64,000 nt of DNA from QHXM01 sp032160165 (GTDB lineage: Bacteria > Acidobacteriota > Blastocatellia > Pyrinomonadales > Pyrinomonadaceae): NCBI GenBank assembly GCA_032160165.1, contig JAVHWA010000158.1, positions 1 through 64,000 of the forward strand, in the 5' to 3' direction. Below the pieces are notes generated by a model. The model searched no databases. It saw nothing but the letters and a program-made list of their open reading frames with translations, and was not told the origin of the DNA. The first letter of the stretch is position 1; each line of letters starts with the position of its first letter. This document shows, piece by piece, positions 29,265-37,541 of the stretch. The position numbers and the translations under genes were made by a program.

Positions 29265-30620
29265 TTAGCTCGTCGGCTTTTGCGTAACCCAGGTTTGAAA
29301 CAGCCCCTCGAGTTTCTTTCTGTTCGAAGTTTCCGGTAAACCCTCAACTACAATCACACGGTCGGCGTTCCGAATCAGGAACACAAGACCTTCCCTCGTG
29401 CGCCATGCCTGACCCTCGTGCAATTTCGTCGATAAGCCGGTGTACGGACTGTCGAAATTCGCGGCGTCCGGATAGCGAAGCAGCGTGCGCTTCTTATAGG
29501 CGTCGTAGAATTCCGTCGCATCCTGAGATGTGTCCCAGACTGAAAGCTGAACGATACAAACCTCTCCCGTCTTCGACTCCTCATAGACTGCATACCTGTC
29601 GCCGCCCCAACCGGCCGCAGCCGTCTTCGACTCCTGCGCCGACTTGAGATACTCGTCGAGCACAAGGTAGTGGGCCCATTCGCCGTTCACATCATAGTCT
29701 ATACGCTTCCACCCCGAGCCGAGCGCCGAAGCGATATCAGGTAAAGAGACCTTGACTGGCGCCTCCCGCGAAAAATACTTGTCGGGATGCAGGATCTGCT
29801 CGGTTGATTGCGGAAGATCTGTAAATGCCTTCGAAACAAGCGACCATCCCTCGCGTCGGTATAATTGAGTGACCCACTGCATTCCCTGCTCGTAGGGAAA
29901 CAAGAGTGATTCACGTATTGCGCGCGGCGCGTGCTCGATTTCTTCAGTAGAAGACTTGCTGGCCCCCATAGATTTCATGAGTGCAATGATTCGCATCGGG
30001 CTGCGCGCGACATAGAGACCCATCGCCAGCGACGCGTCCCCTTCGATCAAAGCATGGGCAGCAAGCTCGGCATCAGCGTCGCCCTTCGGCCATTTTTCGA
30101 ACCGGCTGAGGTTGTAATGCTGATCCTGTAAGGCATGAGTCAGTTCGTGGGCCATCACGGGTTTCTGCCCGTCCAGGTCGATCCAGTCGGCGAGGAAAAA
30201 CTCCTGTTGTTTAGGATCATAGTAGCCGGCGACTTGTTCGGTGAGCAGCCTGATGATGAAGGGTCGGAACTGAAATCCAGCGGGAATAAGACCGAGCTTT
30301 TTCAAAGAGACTTCCGATGCGTGCATTTCGGCGGGCGTCGCGTCCTCGTCCATGTTCTTGATCAAAAAGCGCTGGATCTCTGCCCTTGACTGCGTATCGC
30401 TCTTCACCGGCCGAAGAATCGGTAACTGCCGAATCTCGCTGGTTTCCTTTAACACCTCAGCGGTCGCCTCGACCAGGGCCACTTTTCTGGCCTCGATAGT
30501 TGTCGCCACCGGCGCGGTCTGCGCGTGTGCCGGGAACACCACTCTTCCCGGCCATAACAGCGCACCCACGAATAGAAGGGTGACGACGCCGGCCGCTTTA
30601 AGTCTGATTTGCTTTGACAT
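29265..30620 (-). CDS. Exported zinc metallopeptidase-like protein
   Basis: A 451-residue protein with a signal peptide (about 1-34, ending AHAQT). MAHELTHALQDQHYNL holds an HExxH zinc site (His158-Glu159-His162). The downstream Glu193 in ALIEGDAS is a likely third ligand, giving a gluzincin-like arrangement. The remaining C-terminal half is beta-rich and unassigned. It is probably a periplasmic or secreted protease; the substrate is unknown. Confidence 0.7.
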   Translation of the reverse strand: MSKQIRLKAAGVVTLLFVGALLWPGRVVFPAHAQTAPVATTIEARKVALVEATAEVLKETSEIRQLPILRPVKSDTQSRAEIQRFLIKNMDEDATPAEMHASEVSLKKLGLIPAGFQFRPFIIRLLTEQVAGYYDPKQQEFFLADWIDLDGQKPVMAHELTHALQDQHYNLSRFEKWPKGDADAELAAHALIEGDASLAMGLYVARSPMRIIALMKSMGASKSSTEEIEHAPRAIRESLLFPYEQGMQWVTQLYRREGWSLVSKAFTDLPQSTEQILHPDKYFSREAPVKVSLPDIASALGSGWKRIDYDVNGEWAHYLVLDEYLKSAQESKTAAAGWGGDRYAVYEESKTGEVCIVQLSVWDTSQDATEFYDAYKKRTLLRYPDAANFDSPYTGLSTKLHEGQAWRTREGLVFLIRNADRVIVVEGLPETSNRKKLEGLFQTWVTQKPTS

Positions 30621-30718
30621 CTCTAACCTTTCGCTTTTATAGTCCGCTAAAACGTCTCAGGCGATTATATTACAGAGAAGCGTTAGAACTAACGTTCGCG
30701 GGGAGGCACCTCTCTCAG

Positions 30719-31225
30719 ATGGCAAACCTGCAAGTAGAAGATGCATCGTTCGAAGAGTGGCACGAGTCGCTGATCCGCGTGCGCTACTCCGAGACAGACA
30801 AAATGGGTGTCGTCTATCATGCGAACTATCTAATTTGGTTCGAGATCGGACGTACCGAGTTCTGCCGTGCCCGTGGATTTTCCTACCGCGACATGGAGGA
30901 GAACGATGACGCCGCCTTCCTGGTGGTGGCGGAAAGCTACTGCCGTTATAAAGCGCCTGCCTATTACGATGACGAGTTGCTGGTTCGGACACACATCACC
31001 GAGCTTCGCCGTCGTTCACTTCGCTTTGGCTATGAAATCGTGCGCCTCTCGGATGGGAAGATAATTGCTGAGGGAGAGACGGGCCACGTAGTGACAGACG
31101 GCGCGGGTCGCGTAAGATCATTTCCACCGGGGTACACTCAACTGCTGGCCGCCACGCCGGATTCAGCAATCCACCTCTCGCAGTCGCCCGGCGAGCGCGT
31201 TCCCGAAGAAACAGGCCCTGAATAA
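30719..31225 (+). CDS. YbgC/FadM-type acyl-CoA thioesterase
   Basis: A 168-residue hot-dog-fold protein. IRVRYSETDKMGVVYHANYLIWFEIGR contains the Asp and the VYHANY motif of the 4-hydroxybenzoyl-CoA thioesterase family. The C-terminus has an extra 35 residues with no clear homology. ATG 30719 is used because the family domain begins soon after. The in-frame ATG at 30614 would extend into the divergent promoter region shared with the metallopeptidase gene. Confidence 0.85.
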   Translation: MANLQVEDASFEEWHESLIRVRYSETDKMGVVYHANYLIWFEIGRTEFCRARGFSYRDMEENDDAAFLVVAESYCRYKAPAYYDDELLVRTHITELRRRSLRFGYEIVRLSDGKIIAEGETGHVVTDGAGRVRSFPPGYTQLLAATPDSAIHLSQSPGERVPEETGPE

Positions 31226-31237
31226 CCCGACGCTGTC

Positions 31238-31258
31238 CGACAAGCTTTTAGCTTGTCG
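31238..31258. repeat. Palindrome CGACAAGCT / AGCTTGTCG
   Basis: CGACAAGCT-ttt-AGCTTGTCG, a perfect 9-base stem between the converging thioesterase and ymdB genes. A wider pairing, GTCCGACAA with TTGTCGGAC about 45 bases on, is also possible. It could act as a bidirectional terminator. Confidence 0.65.
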
Positions 31259-31291
31259 TGCCTTGGCAACAGACCGAAGGTTGTCGGACGA

Positions 31292-32074
31292 TCACGCCGT
31301 GTGCGGCAGGGATAGCCGCGTGATTTCACGCGCGCGCCCCGTCTTCTCGTCGACGTCAATCACTGCTGCGCAGATCTTCACGTCTCCGCTCGAATGTTCG
31401 GCACGTTTGTGCACCGCCGAAGTGAATCGCGCGATCACGTCATTCCTATCCATACCGATAACACCCGCATAGCTGCCGGTCATACCAATGTCAGTGAGGT
31501 AGGCAGTGCCTTCGGTCAGAATTCTTTCATCCGCGGTCTGAATGTGTGTGTGTGTGCCGACGACCGCGGATACGCGCCCATCCAGGTACCATCCCATAGC
31601 AACTTTTTCGGAGGTCGCCTCGGCATGAATATCCACCAGGCGTACCTTGATATCGGGCGTCAGCGTGGCCAGCATTTCTTCGGCCGCGCGAAACGGATCG
31701 TCGGCTGGTCCCATGAACACCCGCCCGATCAGATTCATGACCGCGACTCGCTCTCCGCGCACGTCACCCACCCAAAGGCCGCTTCCGGGCGTGTTGGGAG
31801 GGTAGTTCGCCGGCCTCAGCAGCCGCGGTTGACGTTCGATGTAGGGTATGACCTCGCGCTTATCAAAGATATGGTTGCCGGAGGTCATGACATCGATTCC
31901 GGATGCGAACAGCTGGTCCGCCAGCGACGGAGTAATCGAAAATCCGCCCGCCACGTTTTCGGCGTTCATCAACGCCAAATCGATGTCGTGCTGCTCGCGC
32001 AAATCCTGGATACGTTCCAGCACAGCCAGGCGGCCGGGACGAGCGACCACATCTCCGATGATCAGTACTTTCAT
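31292..32074 (-). CDS. ymdB: YmdB family metallophosphoesterase
   Basis: A 260-residue phosphodiesterase of the TIGR00282/YmdB family. It has KVLIIGDVVARPGR, MNAENVAGG, MTSGNHIFDKRE and VVGTHTHIQTADERIL, which together give the dinuclear metal site. Relatives hydrolyse 2',3'-cyclic nucleotides and affect biofilm formation in Bacillus. The gene follows the zapA and 6S RNA region in the same direction. Confidence 0.93.
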   Translation of the reverse strand: MKVLIIGDVVARPGRLAVLERIQDLREQHDIDLALMNAENVAGGFSITPSLADQLFASGIDVMTSGNHIFDKREVIPYIERQPRLLRPANYPPNTPGSGLWVGDVRGERVAVMNLIGRVFMGPADDPFRAAEEMLATLTPDIKVRLVDIHAEATSEKVAMGWYLDGRVSAVVGTHTHIQTADERILTEGTAYLTDIGMTGSYAGVIGMDRNDVIARFTSAVHKRAEHSSGDVKICAAVIDVDEKTGRAREITRLSLPHTA

Positions 32075-32086
32075 ATGCTAAAAAAC

Positions 32087-32159
32087 GTAATAGGTGATAG
32101 GTAATGGGTGACAAGAGAATTACTTTCATCCCATCACCTATCACATATCACCTATCACC
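32087..32159. repeat. Heptamer inverted-repeat element G
   Basis: Left arm 32087-32113 uses GTAATAG, GTGATAG, GTAATGG. Right arm about 32129-32159 uses the complements (ATCACCT, ATCACAT). It lies between the 6S RNA candidate and ymdB, immediately upstream of the ymdB start. Confidence 0.88.
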
Positions 32160-32325
32160 AAAACTCGGCAGAGGGAAATCCGCGTGAGCCGTTCCGAAGC
32201 CGAAATTGAACCTGCTTGCACAGGTGGGTGACCTGGTTGAGCCGCAGCCTTTAGCAATCCTTAACGATGAAGGACCGCACGGGCTTAAGAGCGGCATCGG
32301 TCTCCCTTTCTTATCGGCGTAGGCT
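32160..32325 (-). ncRNA. ssrS: Putative 6S RNA
   Basis: Read on the minus strand, the region starts with AAAGGGAGACCGATGCCGC and ends with CGCGGATTTCCCTCTGCC, so the ends can pair. Near the 3' side it carries CACCCACCTGTGCAAGCAGG then TTCAA, very like the bubble hairpin of Escherichia coli 6S (CACCTTGAACCAAGGGTTCA). It lies just downstream of zapA, the usual place of ssrS. The boundaries are approximate. Established role of 6S: mimics an open promoter and binds RNA polymerase-sigma70. Confidence 0.62.
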
Positions 32326-32449
32326 CAATCATCGTAACTCGGTGACGAACCCTGCAGACCGTATTCCCTCAGCCGAGAGTGATCTTAACACAGGTGACGA
32401 GCAGAAGTCTGAAATTGAGAGGTCACCCATGAGTTCGCGAATGAGGGCC

Positions 32450-32523
32450 GATCCACGAAATCTCACGAAACACACTAAAATAACCTCATTACCCTTCGTG
32501 TGGTTTGGTGGAGTTTCGTGGAT
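32450..32523. repeat. Inverted-repeat element Q
   Basis: GATCCACGAAA...GAAACACAC pairs with GTGTGGTTT...GTTTCGTGGATC, arms of about 28 bases. The inner words (CACGAAA, CACTAAA) recur at 8-10 bases, so it looks like a less regular member of the heptamer elements. GTCCG-tt-CGGAC follows directly at 32524-32535. Confidence 0.7.
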
Positions 32524-32580
32524 CGTCCGTTCGGACGGACTACCAGGCTCGGACTCTGCAACGCGTGCTGACGCGCGATA

Positions 32581-32970
32581 CTAGGTAAAGGAAATGTTAC
32601 CGGCGGGGTTGGATTGCTGTTCCACCTTGTTGCGGACCTTGAGGAGGCGGTCCAGCATCTCGGCACATTCGGCGCTGCGCGAGCCCAATTGCGAGTCAGC
32701 CTGTTCGTGCAGACGCTTTAGACGATGGAGCTCGTCGGCGATGTGCAAGGATGCAAGAATAGCGACTTTCAGCGAATCAACCGTGAGCGTACCCGACGAG
32801 ATCTCGCGCATACGGCTGTCGACAAATTCCGCCAGCTGTGAAATGTACTCGCCATCGCCGTCGGACCGGATGTTGTAATTCTGATTGTAGATTTCGACCC
32901 TGATTGTCGGAGTGTTCCCCGGGTCTCCATTACCTTTTGCGAGGTTCATTCCATTGTTCCCCGTCGTCAT
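32581..32970 (-). CDS. zapA: Cell division protein ZapA
   Basis: A 129-residue protein. The ZapA globular part is RVEIYNQNYNIRSDGDGEYISQLAEFVDSRM, followed by DSLKVAILASLHIADEL and a coiled coil (about 80-115). ZapA binds FtsZ and stabilises the Z ring. It overlaps the preceding coiled-coil gene by four bases (ATGA). The ATG at residue 8 is an alternative start. A putative 6S RNA follows. Confidence 0.88.
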   Translation of the reverse strand: MTTGNNGMNLAKGNGDPGNTPTIRVEIYNQNYNIRSDGDGEYISQLAEFVDSRMREISSGTLTVDSLKVAILASLHIADELHRLKRLHEQADSQLGSRSAECAEMLDRLLKVRNKVEQQSNPAGNISFT

Positions 32971-33248
32971 TTGCGAACGGCCTCCGCCATTTCGGGATCG
33001 AGCGCCGCAACAGCATCCAACATGGCCTCGACCTTCATACGAATGGTGTCGCGCTCGGACAAAACGCGTTCGAGCTGGGTTTCCAGGCGGTCCTTTTCGT
33101 TGAGTAACGTTCCCAGCTCACGCCGAATGGTAGCGAGTTCACGCTCCAAACCTTCCTTTTCCTGTCGAAGCGTCTTCGTCAGCTCGATGGTACGGTAGAT
33201 CTTATCTTCCAGATGTGAGAACTTCTCAAGTCCCGATAATCCGACCAT
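32967..33248 (-). CDS. Short coiled-coil protein, ZapB-like
   Basis: A 93-residue protein that is almost entirely heptad-patterned helix (EDKIYRTIELTKTLRQEKEGL, LATIRRELGTLLNEKDRL). The size and position before zapA suggest a ZapB-type cell-division partner, but sequence identity to ZapB is not evident. The second ATG (33248) is preferred because GAGGAG sits six bases before it. The ATG at 33254 directly abuts that site. It is coupled to zapA by ATGA overlap. Confidence 0.75.
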   Translation of the reverse strand: MVGLSGLEKFSHLEDKIYRTIELTKTLRQEKEGLERELATIRRELGTLLNEKDRLETQLERVLSERDTIRMKVEAMLDAVAALDPEMAEAVRK

Positions 33249-33315
33249 CGTCATCTCCTCAGAATGTTTGGCGGGTGGCTGAACGAGCCGAATGATTATG
33301 CGACTTCCGGTCGCA

Positions 33316-33350
33316 GAAGTCTAGAGTCTTTAGTCTGAAGTTTCAGCTTA
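33316..33350. repeat. Solo heptamer arm R
   Basis: GAAGTCT, AGAGTCT, TTAGTCT and GAAGTTT follow each other without gaps, between pheT and the coiled-coil gene. No complementary arm is visible nearby. Confidence 0.65.
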
Positions 33351-33400
33351 GGAAAGGTTTTCTTAAAGCCGCTCGCGTCAAGGCTCAAAACTATCGATTA

Positions 33401-35488
33401 TCAACGCTGTGTGGCGCCGAACTTCGCCTCCAACGCCCCTACCAGAACGGCATGCAGTCCGTCCACTTCTTCATCGCGCAGGGTCCGATCTTCGGCGCGA
33501 TACTCCATGCGGAGGGTCACAGAACGCTTGCCTGCCGGCAGGTTCTTTCCTTCGTATACGTCGACCAGGGCTGACCCGCGAAGATTTTCCAATGCCTCTC
33601 CTAACACGGCGTCGAGTAGCTCTGCTATGGAAACGCGTCGCCCGACCAGTAAAGAGACGTCGCGCACAACCGACGGATAGCGCGCGAGGGGTGCGTACAC
33701 GACGGGCTTCTCATTCATTTGCAGCAGAGCAGACAGATCGACTTCTGCTACGTATACAGGCTGACGAAATTTGTAGATCACGGCGAGCGATTCATCGAGC
33801 CTGCCCATGCTGCCTATCGGAGCTCCCTCGGAACTCAAGATCCGAGCTGCCTGACCTTCTCGCAGGTGTCTTACGTGGAAATCCTCGAAGCGGAGAGGCA
33901 CAAGATTCATCGAATCAATCACTGCCTCGAGCGCACCTTTCAGATCATAAAAGTCCAGCTCGCGCGATCCGCCCGCCCGGCCCTCTTCCAGCGCCACTCC
34001 GGTCGCAACTAATGCGAACGACTCGCGTTCGCGTGGAAGTTCTTCCAGCTTTGACTCGGTTGCAAATACTCGCCCCGTCTCGAAGAGTCTTACATCGCGC
34101 GTCCCGTGGTTGAAGTTGTGACGCACGGCGTCCAGCACGCCGGATAAGAGCGTCGGGCGCATACGGGTGACGCCTTCAAGTATGGGATTGTTAAGCGTTA
34201 CGAACCTCGCTTCCGGCTCGAGGTCGTTGGCCAAGCCTGGTAGCAGTTCAAACCGCTCGTCCTGCGTCTCGTGAATGAAGCTGAAGCTGATGGCTTCGTC
34301 GAATCCGAATGCTACCAGAGTACGTCGCAACGCCCTCCGCTTTCGTTCGGTGGGCTGATACTCGCCCGCGACGTTCGATGCCGGGAGCTCGCTGGCGATC
34401 TTCTCGTATCCGGTGTGCCGCGCGACTTCTTCAACCAGGTCCTCTTCACGCTCGACGTCGACCCGCCAGGTCGGGACCTGGAATTTCATCGAGGCCTGCC
34501 GATCGTCGGCGGCGGTCGCAACGAAGCCGAGAGACGATAAGATTCGGCGGCTCTCCTCGTGCTCGACATCAAGGCCGGTAAGAGTCTTGACGCGTTGCGG
34601 ACGAAAGCTCACGACTGGCGCGCTCAGCGGGCTTGGGTACGCATCGATCATATCCTCGGTGGCCGTTCCGCCCGCTATCTCACAGATCAACGCAACGCAT
34701 CTCTCCTGGGCCCTCAGTACGCCGGCATAGTCCGTGCCTCGCTCGAAGCGATGGGACGCTTCGGTTCTGAGGCCCAACACACGCGAGGTACGTCTCACGG
34801 AGGGAGGACTGAAATAGGCGCTCTCGATCAGAACGTCGCTTGTCTGTTCGGAGATCTCAGTATCTTCGCCGCCCATGACACCCGCGATTGCAACCGGCCG
34901 CACGGCATCGGCTATTACCAGCATCTCGGGGTCTAACTCGCGCTCCACTCCGTCGAGCGTCGTTATCTTTTCTCCCGCATGAGCGCGGCGAACAACGATG
35001 CGATTCTCTGACAGCTTGGCCAGGTCGAACGCGTGAAGAGGCTGTCCCTGTTCGTGAAGTACGTAATTTGTAATGTCGGCGACGTTATTGATTGGTCGTT
35101 GTCCAATCGCTTCCAGTCGCTCTACCAACCAGGTCGGCGAGGGCCCGATCTTTACGCCGCGAACGACGCGTCCGGCATAACGAGGACACAGGTCGGCGTC
35201 ACGAATCTCTACTGCCGTGTACGAAGCGGCGCGACCCTCCGTACCAGCTGGAGCGCCAATCGGCAATCTCACCTCGCCGCGAATCGCCGCTGCCACCTCG
35301 CGCGCTACGCCGAGATGAGACAGGCAATCGGGTCGATTGGAAGTGAGATCTATCTCAAGCACGAAATCATCGCCGGCATTGTGCACAACTTCTACCGCCA
35401 GACCGAGCATAGTCAGACGCTCGGCCAGCTCACGCGGCTCGAGCGTTACGCCAGTCAGTTCACGAAGCCAGTTGTAGCTGATATTCAT
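33401..35488 (-). CDS. pheT: Phenylalanine-tRNA ligase beta subunit (short form)
   Basis: A 695-residue beta subunit. The N-terminal MNISYNWLRELTG, the B3/B4 domain (LCPRYAGRVV, PINNVADITNYVLHEQGQPLHAFD), the B5 domain, the catalytic-like core (VTRMRPTLLSGVLD) and the C-terminal anticodon-binding FDX-ACB domain are all present. The tRNA-binding (EMAP-II-like) insertion usually found after about residue 38 is absent: MLGLAVEVVHN runs directly to DLTSNRPDCLSHLG. That explains the length of about 100 residues below the usual 790-800. Confidence 0.93.
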   Translation of the reverse strand: MNISYNWLRELTGVTLEPRELAERLTMLGLAVEVVHNAGDDFVLEIDLTSNRPDCLSHLGVAREVAAAIRGEVRLPIGAPAGTEGRAASYTAVEIRDADLCPRYAGRVVRGVKIGPSPTWLVERLEAIGQRPINNVADITNYVLHEQGQPLHAFDLAKLSENRIVVRRAHAGEKITTLDGVERELDPEMLVIADAVRPVAIAGVMGGEDTEISEQTSDVLIESAYFSPPSVRRTSRVLGLRTEASHRFERGTDYAGVLRAQERCVALICEIAGGTATEDMIDAYPSPLSAPVVSFRPQRVKTLTGLDVEHEESRRILSSLGFVATAADDRQASMKFQVPTWRVDVEREEDLVEEVARHTGYEKIASELPASNVAGEYQPTERKRRALRRTLVAFGFDEAISFSFIHETQDERFELLPGLANDLEPEARFVTLNNPILEGVTRMRPTLLSGVLDAVRHNFNHGTRDVRLFETGRVFATESKLEELPRERESFALVATGVALEEGRAGGSRELDFYDLKGALEAVIDSMNLVPLRFEDFHVRHLREGQAARILSSEGAPIGSMGRLDESLAVIYKFRQPVYVAEVDLSALLQMNEKPVVYAPLARYPSVVRDVSLLVGRRVSIAELLDAVLGEALENLRGSALVDVYEGKNLPAGKRSVTLRMEYRAEDRTLRDEEVDGLHAVLVGALEAKFGATQR

Positions 35489-35502
35489 AGCGGAGGTGTC
35501 GG

Positions 35503-35570
35503 CGGCCGGGGACCGGGTGTCGGTAAGAGCAGTTAAAAACTGTCACCCGGCACCTGGTACCCGGCCCCCT
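35503..35570. repeat. Heptamer inverted-repeat element H (pheS-pheT)
   Basis: Left arm words GCCGGGG, ACCGGGT, GTCGGTA. Right arm words CACCCGG, CACCTGG, TACCCGG. The inner stem CAGTT/AACTG closes the loop. It fills the pheS-pheT gap and touches the pheS stop codon (35569-35571). Confidence 0.85.
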
Positions 35571-36723
35571 AATTGAATTGCTCCAGGAAGCGTACATCAT
35601 TCTCGAAGAGCAGGCGTATATCATCGAGCTTGTACATCAACGCAGCCATGCGATCTATGCCGAAGCCGAAGGCGAAGCCCGAGAACTCTTCGGGGTCAAT
35701 CCCCACGGTACGCAACACGTTCGGGTGGACCATTCCAGAGCCACCCAGCTCGATCCAGCCTGACTGTTTACAAATGCGACACCCTGCGCCGTCACACTTG
35801 AAGCAACTGTAATCCACCTCAGCGCTGGGCTCGGTGAACGGAAAGTACGACGGACGAAAGCGCGTGCGCGTCTCAGGCCCGACCAGGCGATGCACAAACT
35901 CGGTCAAAGTACCTTTGAGGTGCGCCATCGTAATCCCGCGATCAACGCAGAGTCCTTCCACCTGATAGAACATAGGATTGTGAGTTGCATCAGGAGTGTC
36001 GCGGCGGAAGACCCGTCCTGGCGCGATCATTCTGAGCGGCGCCGAGCGTCGCTCCATCGCGTGAATCTGTACGGTGGAAGTTTGCGAACGGAGCGCGAAG
36101 CCGTCCGTTGTATAAAAAGTATCGAGCGGGTCGCGCGCCGGATGACCGTCCGGAATATTGAGTGCGGTGAAGTTGTAGAAGTCCGTCTCAATCTCGCGGT
36201 CGTCTTCGATCGCGTATCCCAAAGAGACGAAGATGTCTTCAATCTTCTGTCGCAAAAGCGTAATCGGGTGAAGGTGTCCCTGGCGTGGCCGCCGCCCTGG
36301 CAGCGTTACATCTATGCGCTCACTCTCCGTGCGCAAATCTATGACAAGCCGCTTGAGTAAGACCTCGGATCCATCAATTTCACCGACTATCTTCGCCTCG
36401 ATCTGCTGAACAAGCGCACCGAAGGCTGCGCGCTCGACTGGTTCGACGCGGCCGATCAGCTTCTTTGCCGCAGCCAACTGAGACTTCTTGCCCGTGTGTC
36501 TCGATCGCAGATCGCCAAGTTCGCGCAGGGCAGCCTCCACGCCGGGCAGGGCAGAGGTCTCATTAGGCACGAAACCGGGTTGATCAGGTTTCGATTCCGT
36601 CGAGCTACCGTCGGCCGTGTGTGCGCTGGAAAAGCGAGCAAAGCGCTCGAACTCTTGCTCGAACGCTTTGGCTGCAGCTTCTACTTTAAGCTTTGGGTCT
36701 TCGATTCCTTCGCCTTCCGGCAT
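35569..36723 (-). CDS. pheS: Phenylalanine-tRNA ligase alpha subunit
   Basis: A 384-residue class II synthetase subunit. A coiled-coil N-terminus with an extra Ser/Thr-rich stretch (about 30-60) precedes the catalytic core. Motifs: RRPRQGHLHPIT, PMFYQVEGLCVD (motif 2 region), FRPSYFPFTEPSAEVD and GFAFGFGIDRMAAL (motif 3). A four-Cys cluster, CFKCDGAGCRICK, could bind zinc, as in many bacterial PheS. It lies 13 bases after rplT and is separated from pheT by element H. Confidence 0.95.
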   Translation of the reverse strand: MPEGEGIEDPKLKVEAAAKAFEQEFERFARFSSAHTADGSSTESKPDQPGFVPNETSALPGVEAALRELGDLRSRHTGKKSQLAAAKKLIGRVEPVERAAFGALVQQIEAKIVGEIDGSEVLLKRLVIDLRTESERIDVTLPGRRPRQGHLHPITLLRQKIEDIFVSLGYAIEDDREIETDFYNFTALNIPDGHPARDPLDTFYTTDGFALRSQTSTVQIHAMERRSAPLRMIAPGRVFRRDTPDATHNPMFYQVEGLCVDRGITMAHLKGTLTEFVHRLVGPETRTRFRPSYFPFTEPSAEVDYSCFKCDGAGCRICKQSGWIELGGSGMVHPNVLRTVGIDPEEFSGFAFGFGIDRMAALMYKLDDIRLLFENDVRFLEQFN

Positions 36724-36736
36724 TCGTTCGAATCCT

Positions 36737-37120
36737 CTACGCCGCAGCGCTCTGTTGCTGTGCGCTATCGAGCGCGCTCTTTACCTGGCCCGATAATTCT
36801 GCAAAAGCTGCGGGTTCATTCGCGGCCAAATCCGCCAGCACTTTGCGATCCAGCTCGATGCCGGTGAGCTTCAAGCCATGCATGAATTGTGAATAGTTTA
36901 AGCCGTTCATTCGCGCCGCCGCCCCTATGCGAACGATCCACAAACTGCGAAAGTCACGCTTCTTCAGTTTACGACCGGTGTAAGCGAAATTGAGCCCGCG
37001 TTCCACACTCTCTTTGGCTGATCGATAAAGCTTCGACTTGGTGCCGCGATATCCCTTCGCTAGTTTTAGAATCTTCTTGCGCCTTTCAAGGCGCTTGTTT
37101 CCACGTTTTGCTCTAGGCAT
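36737..37120 (-). CDS. rplT: 50S ribosomal protein L20
   Basis: A 127-residue basic protein with MPRAKRGNKRLERRKKILKL, GYRGTKSKLYRSAKESVERG and RDFRSLWIVRIGAAARMNGL. It is needed early in large-subunit assembly, and in other bacteria it also represses its own operon by binding mRNA. The standard infC-rpmI-rplT order is kept. Confidence 0.97.
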   Translation of the reverse strand: MPRAKRGNKRLERRKKILKLAKGYRGTKSKLYRSAKESVERGLNFAYTGRKLKKRDFRSLWIVRIGAAARMNGLNYSQFMHGLKLTGIELDRKVLADLAANEPAAFAELSGQVKSALDSAQQQSAAA

Positions 37121-37154
37121 TGTTGTAATCCCCCATCAACGATTCACTACCAAT

Positions 37155-37236
37155 TTGATCATTGATTCATTTTGTCATTGAATCATTGAAGCAGTTTTCA
37201 AATGATTCAATGAATCAATCTCTCAATGATTCAATC
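37155..37236. repeat. Octamer/heptamer inverted-repeat element I (rpmI-rplT)
   Basis: Left arm 37155-37191 (words ATTGATTC, ATTGAATC). Right arm 37196-37236 (ATGATTCA, ATGAATCA). The loop is only a few bases. The rpmI stop codon (37231-37233) lies inside the right arm. Confidence 0.82.
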
Positions 37237-37434
37237 GCGCCCATAAGGCAGCATCCGTTCGACACGCTTCTGGTCTCCATCAGAGACTAGCCCGTCAATG
37301 TCCAGCTGGCGCTTACGCTTATTGGTCTTCTTCGTCAGAATGTGGCGCGCATGGGAATGTCCGCGCTTGATCTTCCCGGTGGCAGTCAAGCGAAACCGCT
37401 TGGCCGCACCCTTATGTGTTTTTAATTTAGGCAT
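37231..37434 (-). CDS. rpmI: 50S ribosomal protein L35
   Basis: A 67-residue basic protein: MPKLKTHKGAAKRFRLTATG, GHSHARHILTKKTNKRKRQL and a C-terminal RVERMLPYGRD. It is the normal L35 in size and context. Its last codons are part of repeat element I. Confidence 0.96.
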   Translation of the reverse strand: MPKLKTHKGAAKRFRLTATGKIKRGHSHARHILTKKTNKRKRQLDIDGLVSDGDQKRVERMLPYGRD

Positions 37435-37460
37435 GATTGCTCTCCAAAAAGATTCGCCAT

Positions 37461-37541
37461 TTTAGATTTTTGATTTTCGATTGGATGGAGAGTAACCGCT
37501 CTCCTTTTCCAATCAAACATCAATAATTGCGAATCAATCAA
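37461..37541. repeat. Heptamer inverted-repeat element J (infC-rpmI)
   Basis: Left arm from 37461 uses TTTAGAT, TTTTGAT, TTTCGAT. Right arm 37509-37541 is AATCAAA/AATCAAT-type. An inner stem GGAGAG-taac-CGCTCTCC closes the loop. The infC stop codon (37538-37540) is inside the right arm. Confidence 0.78.
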
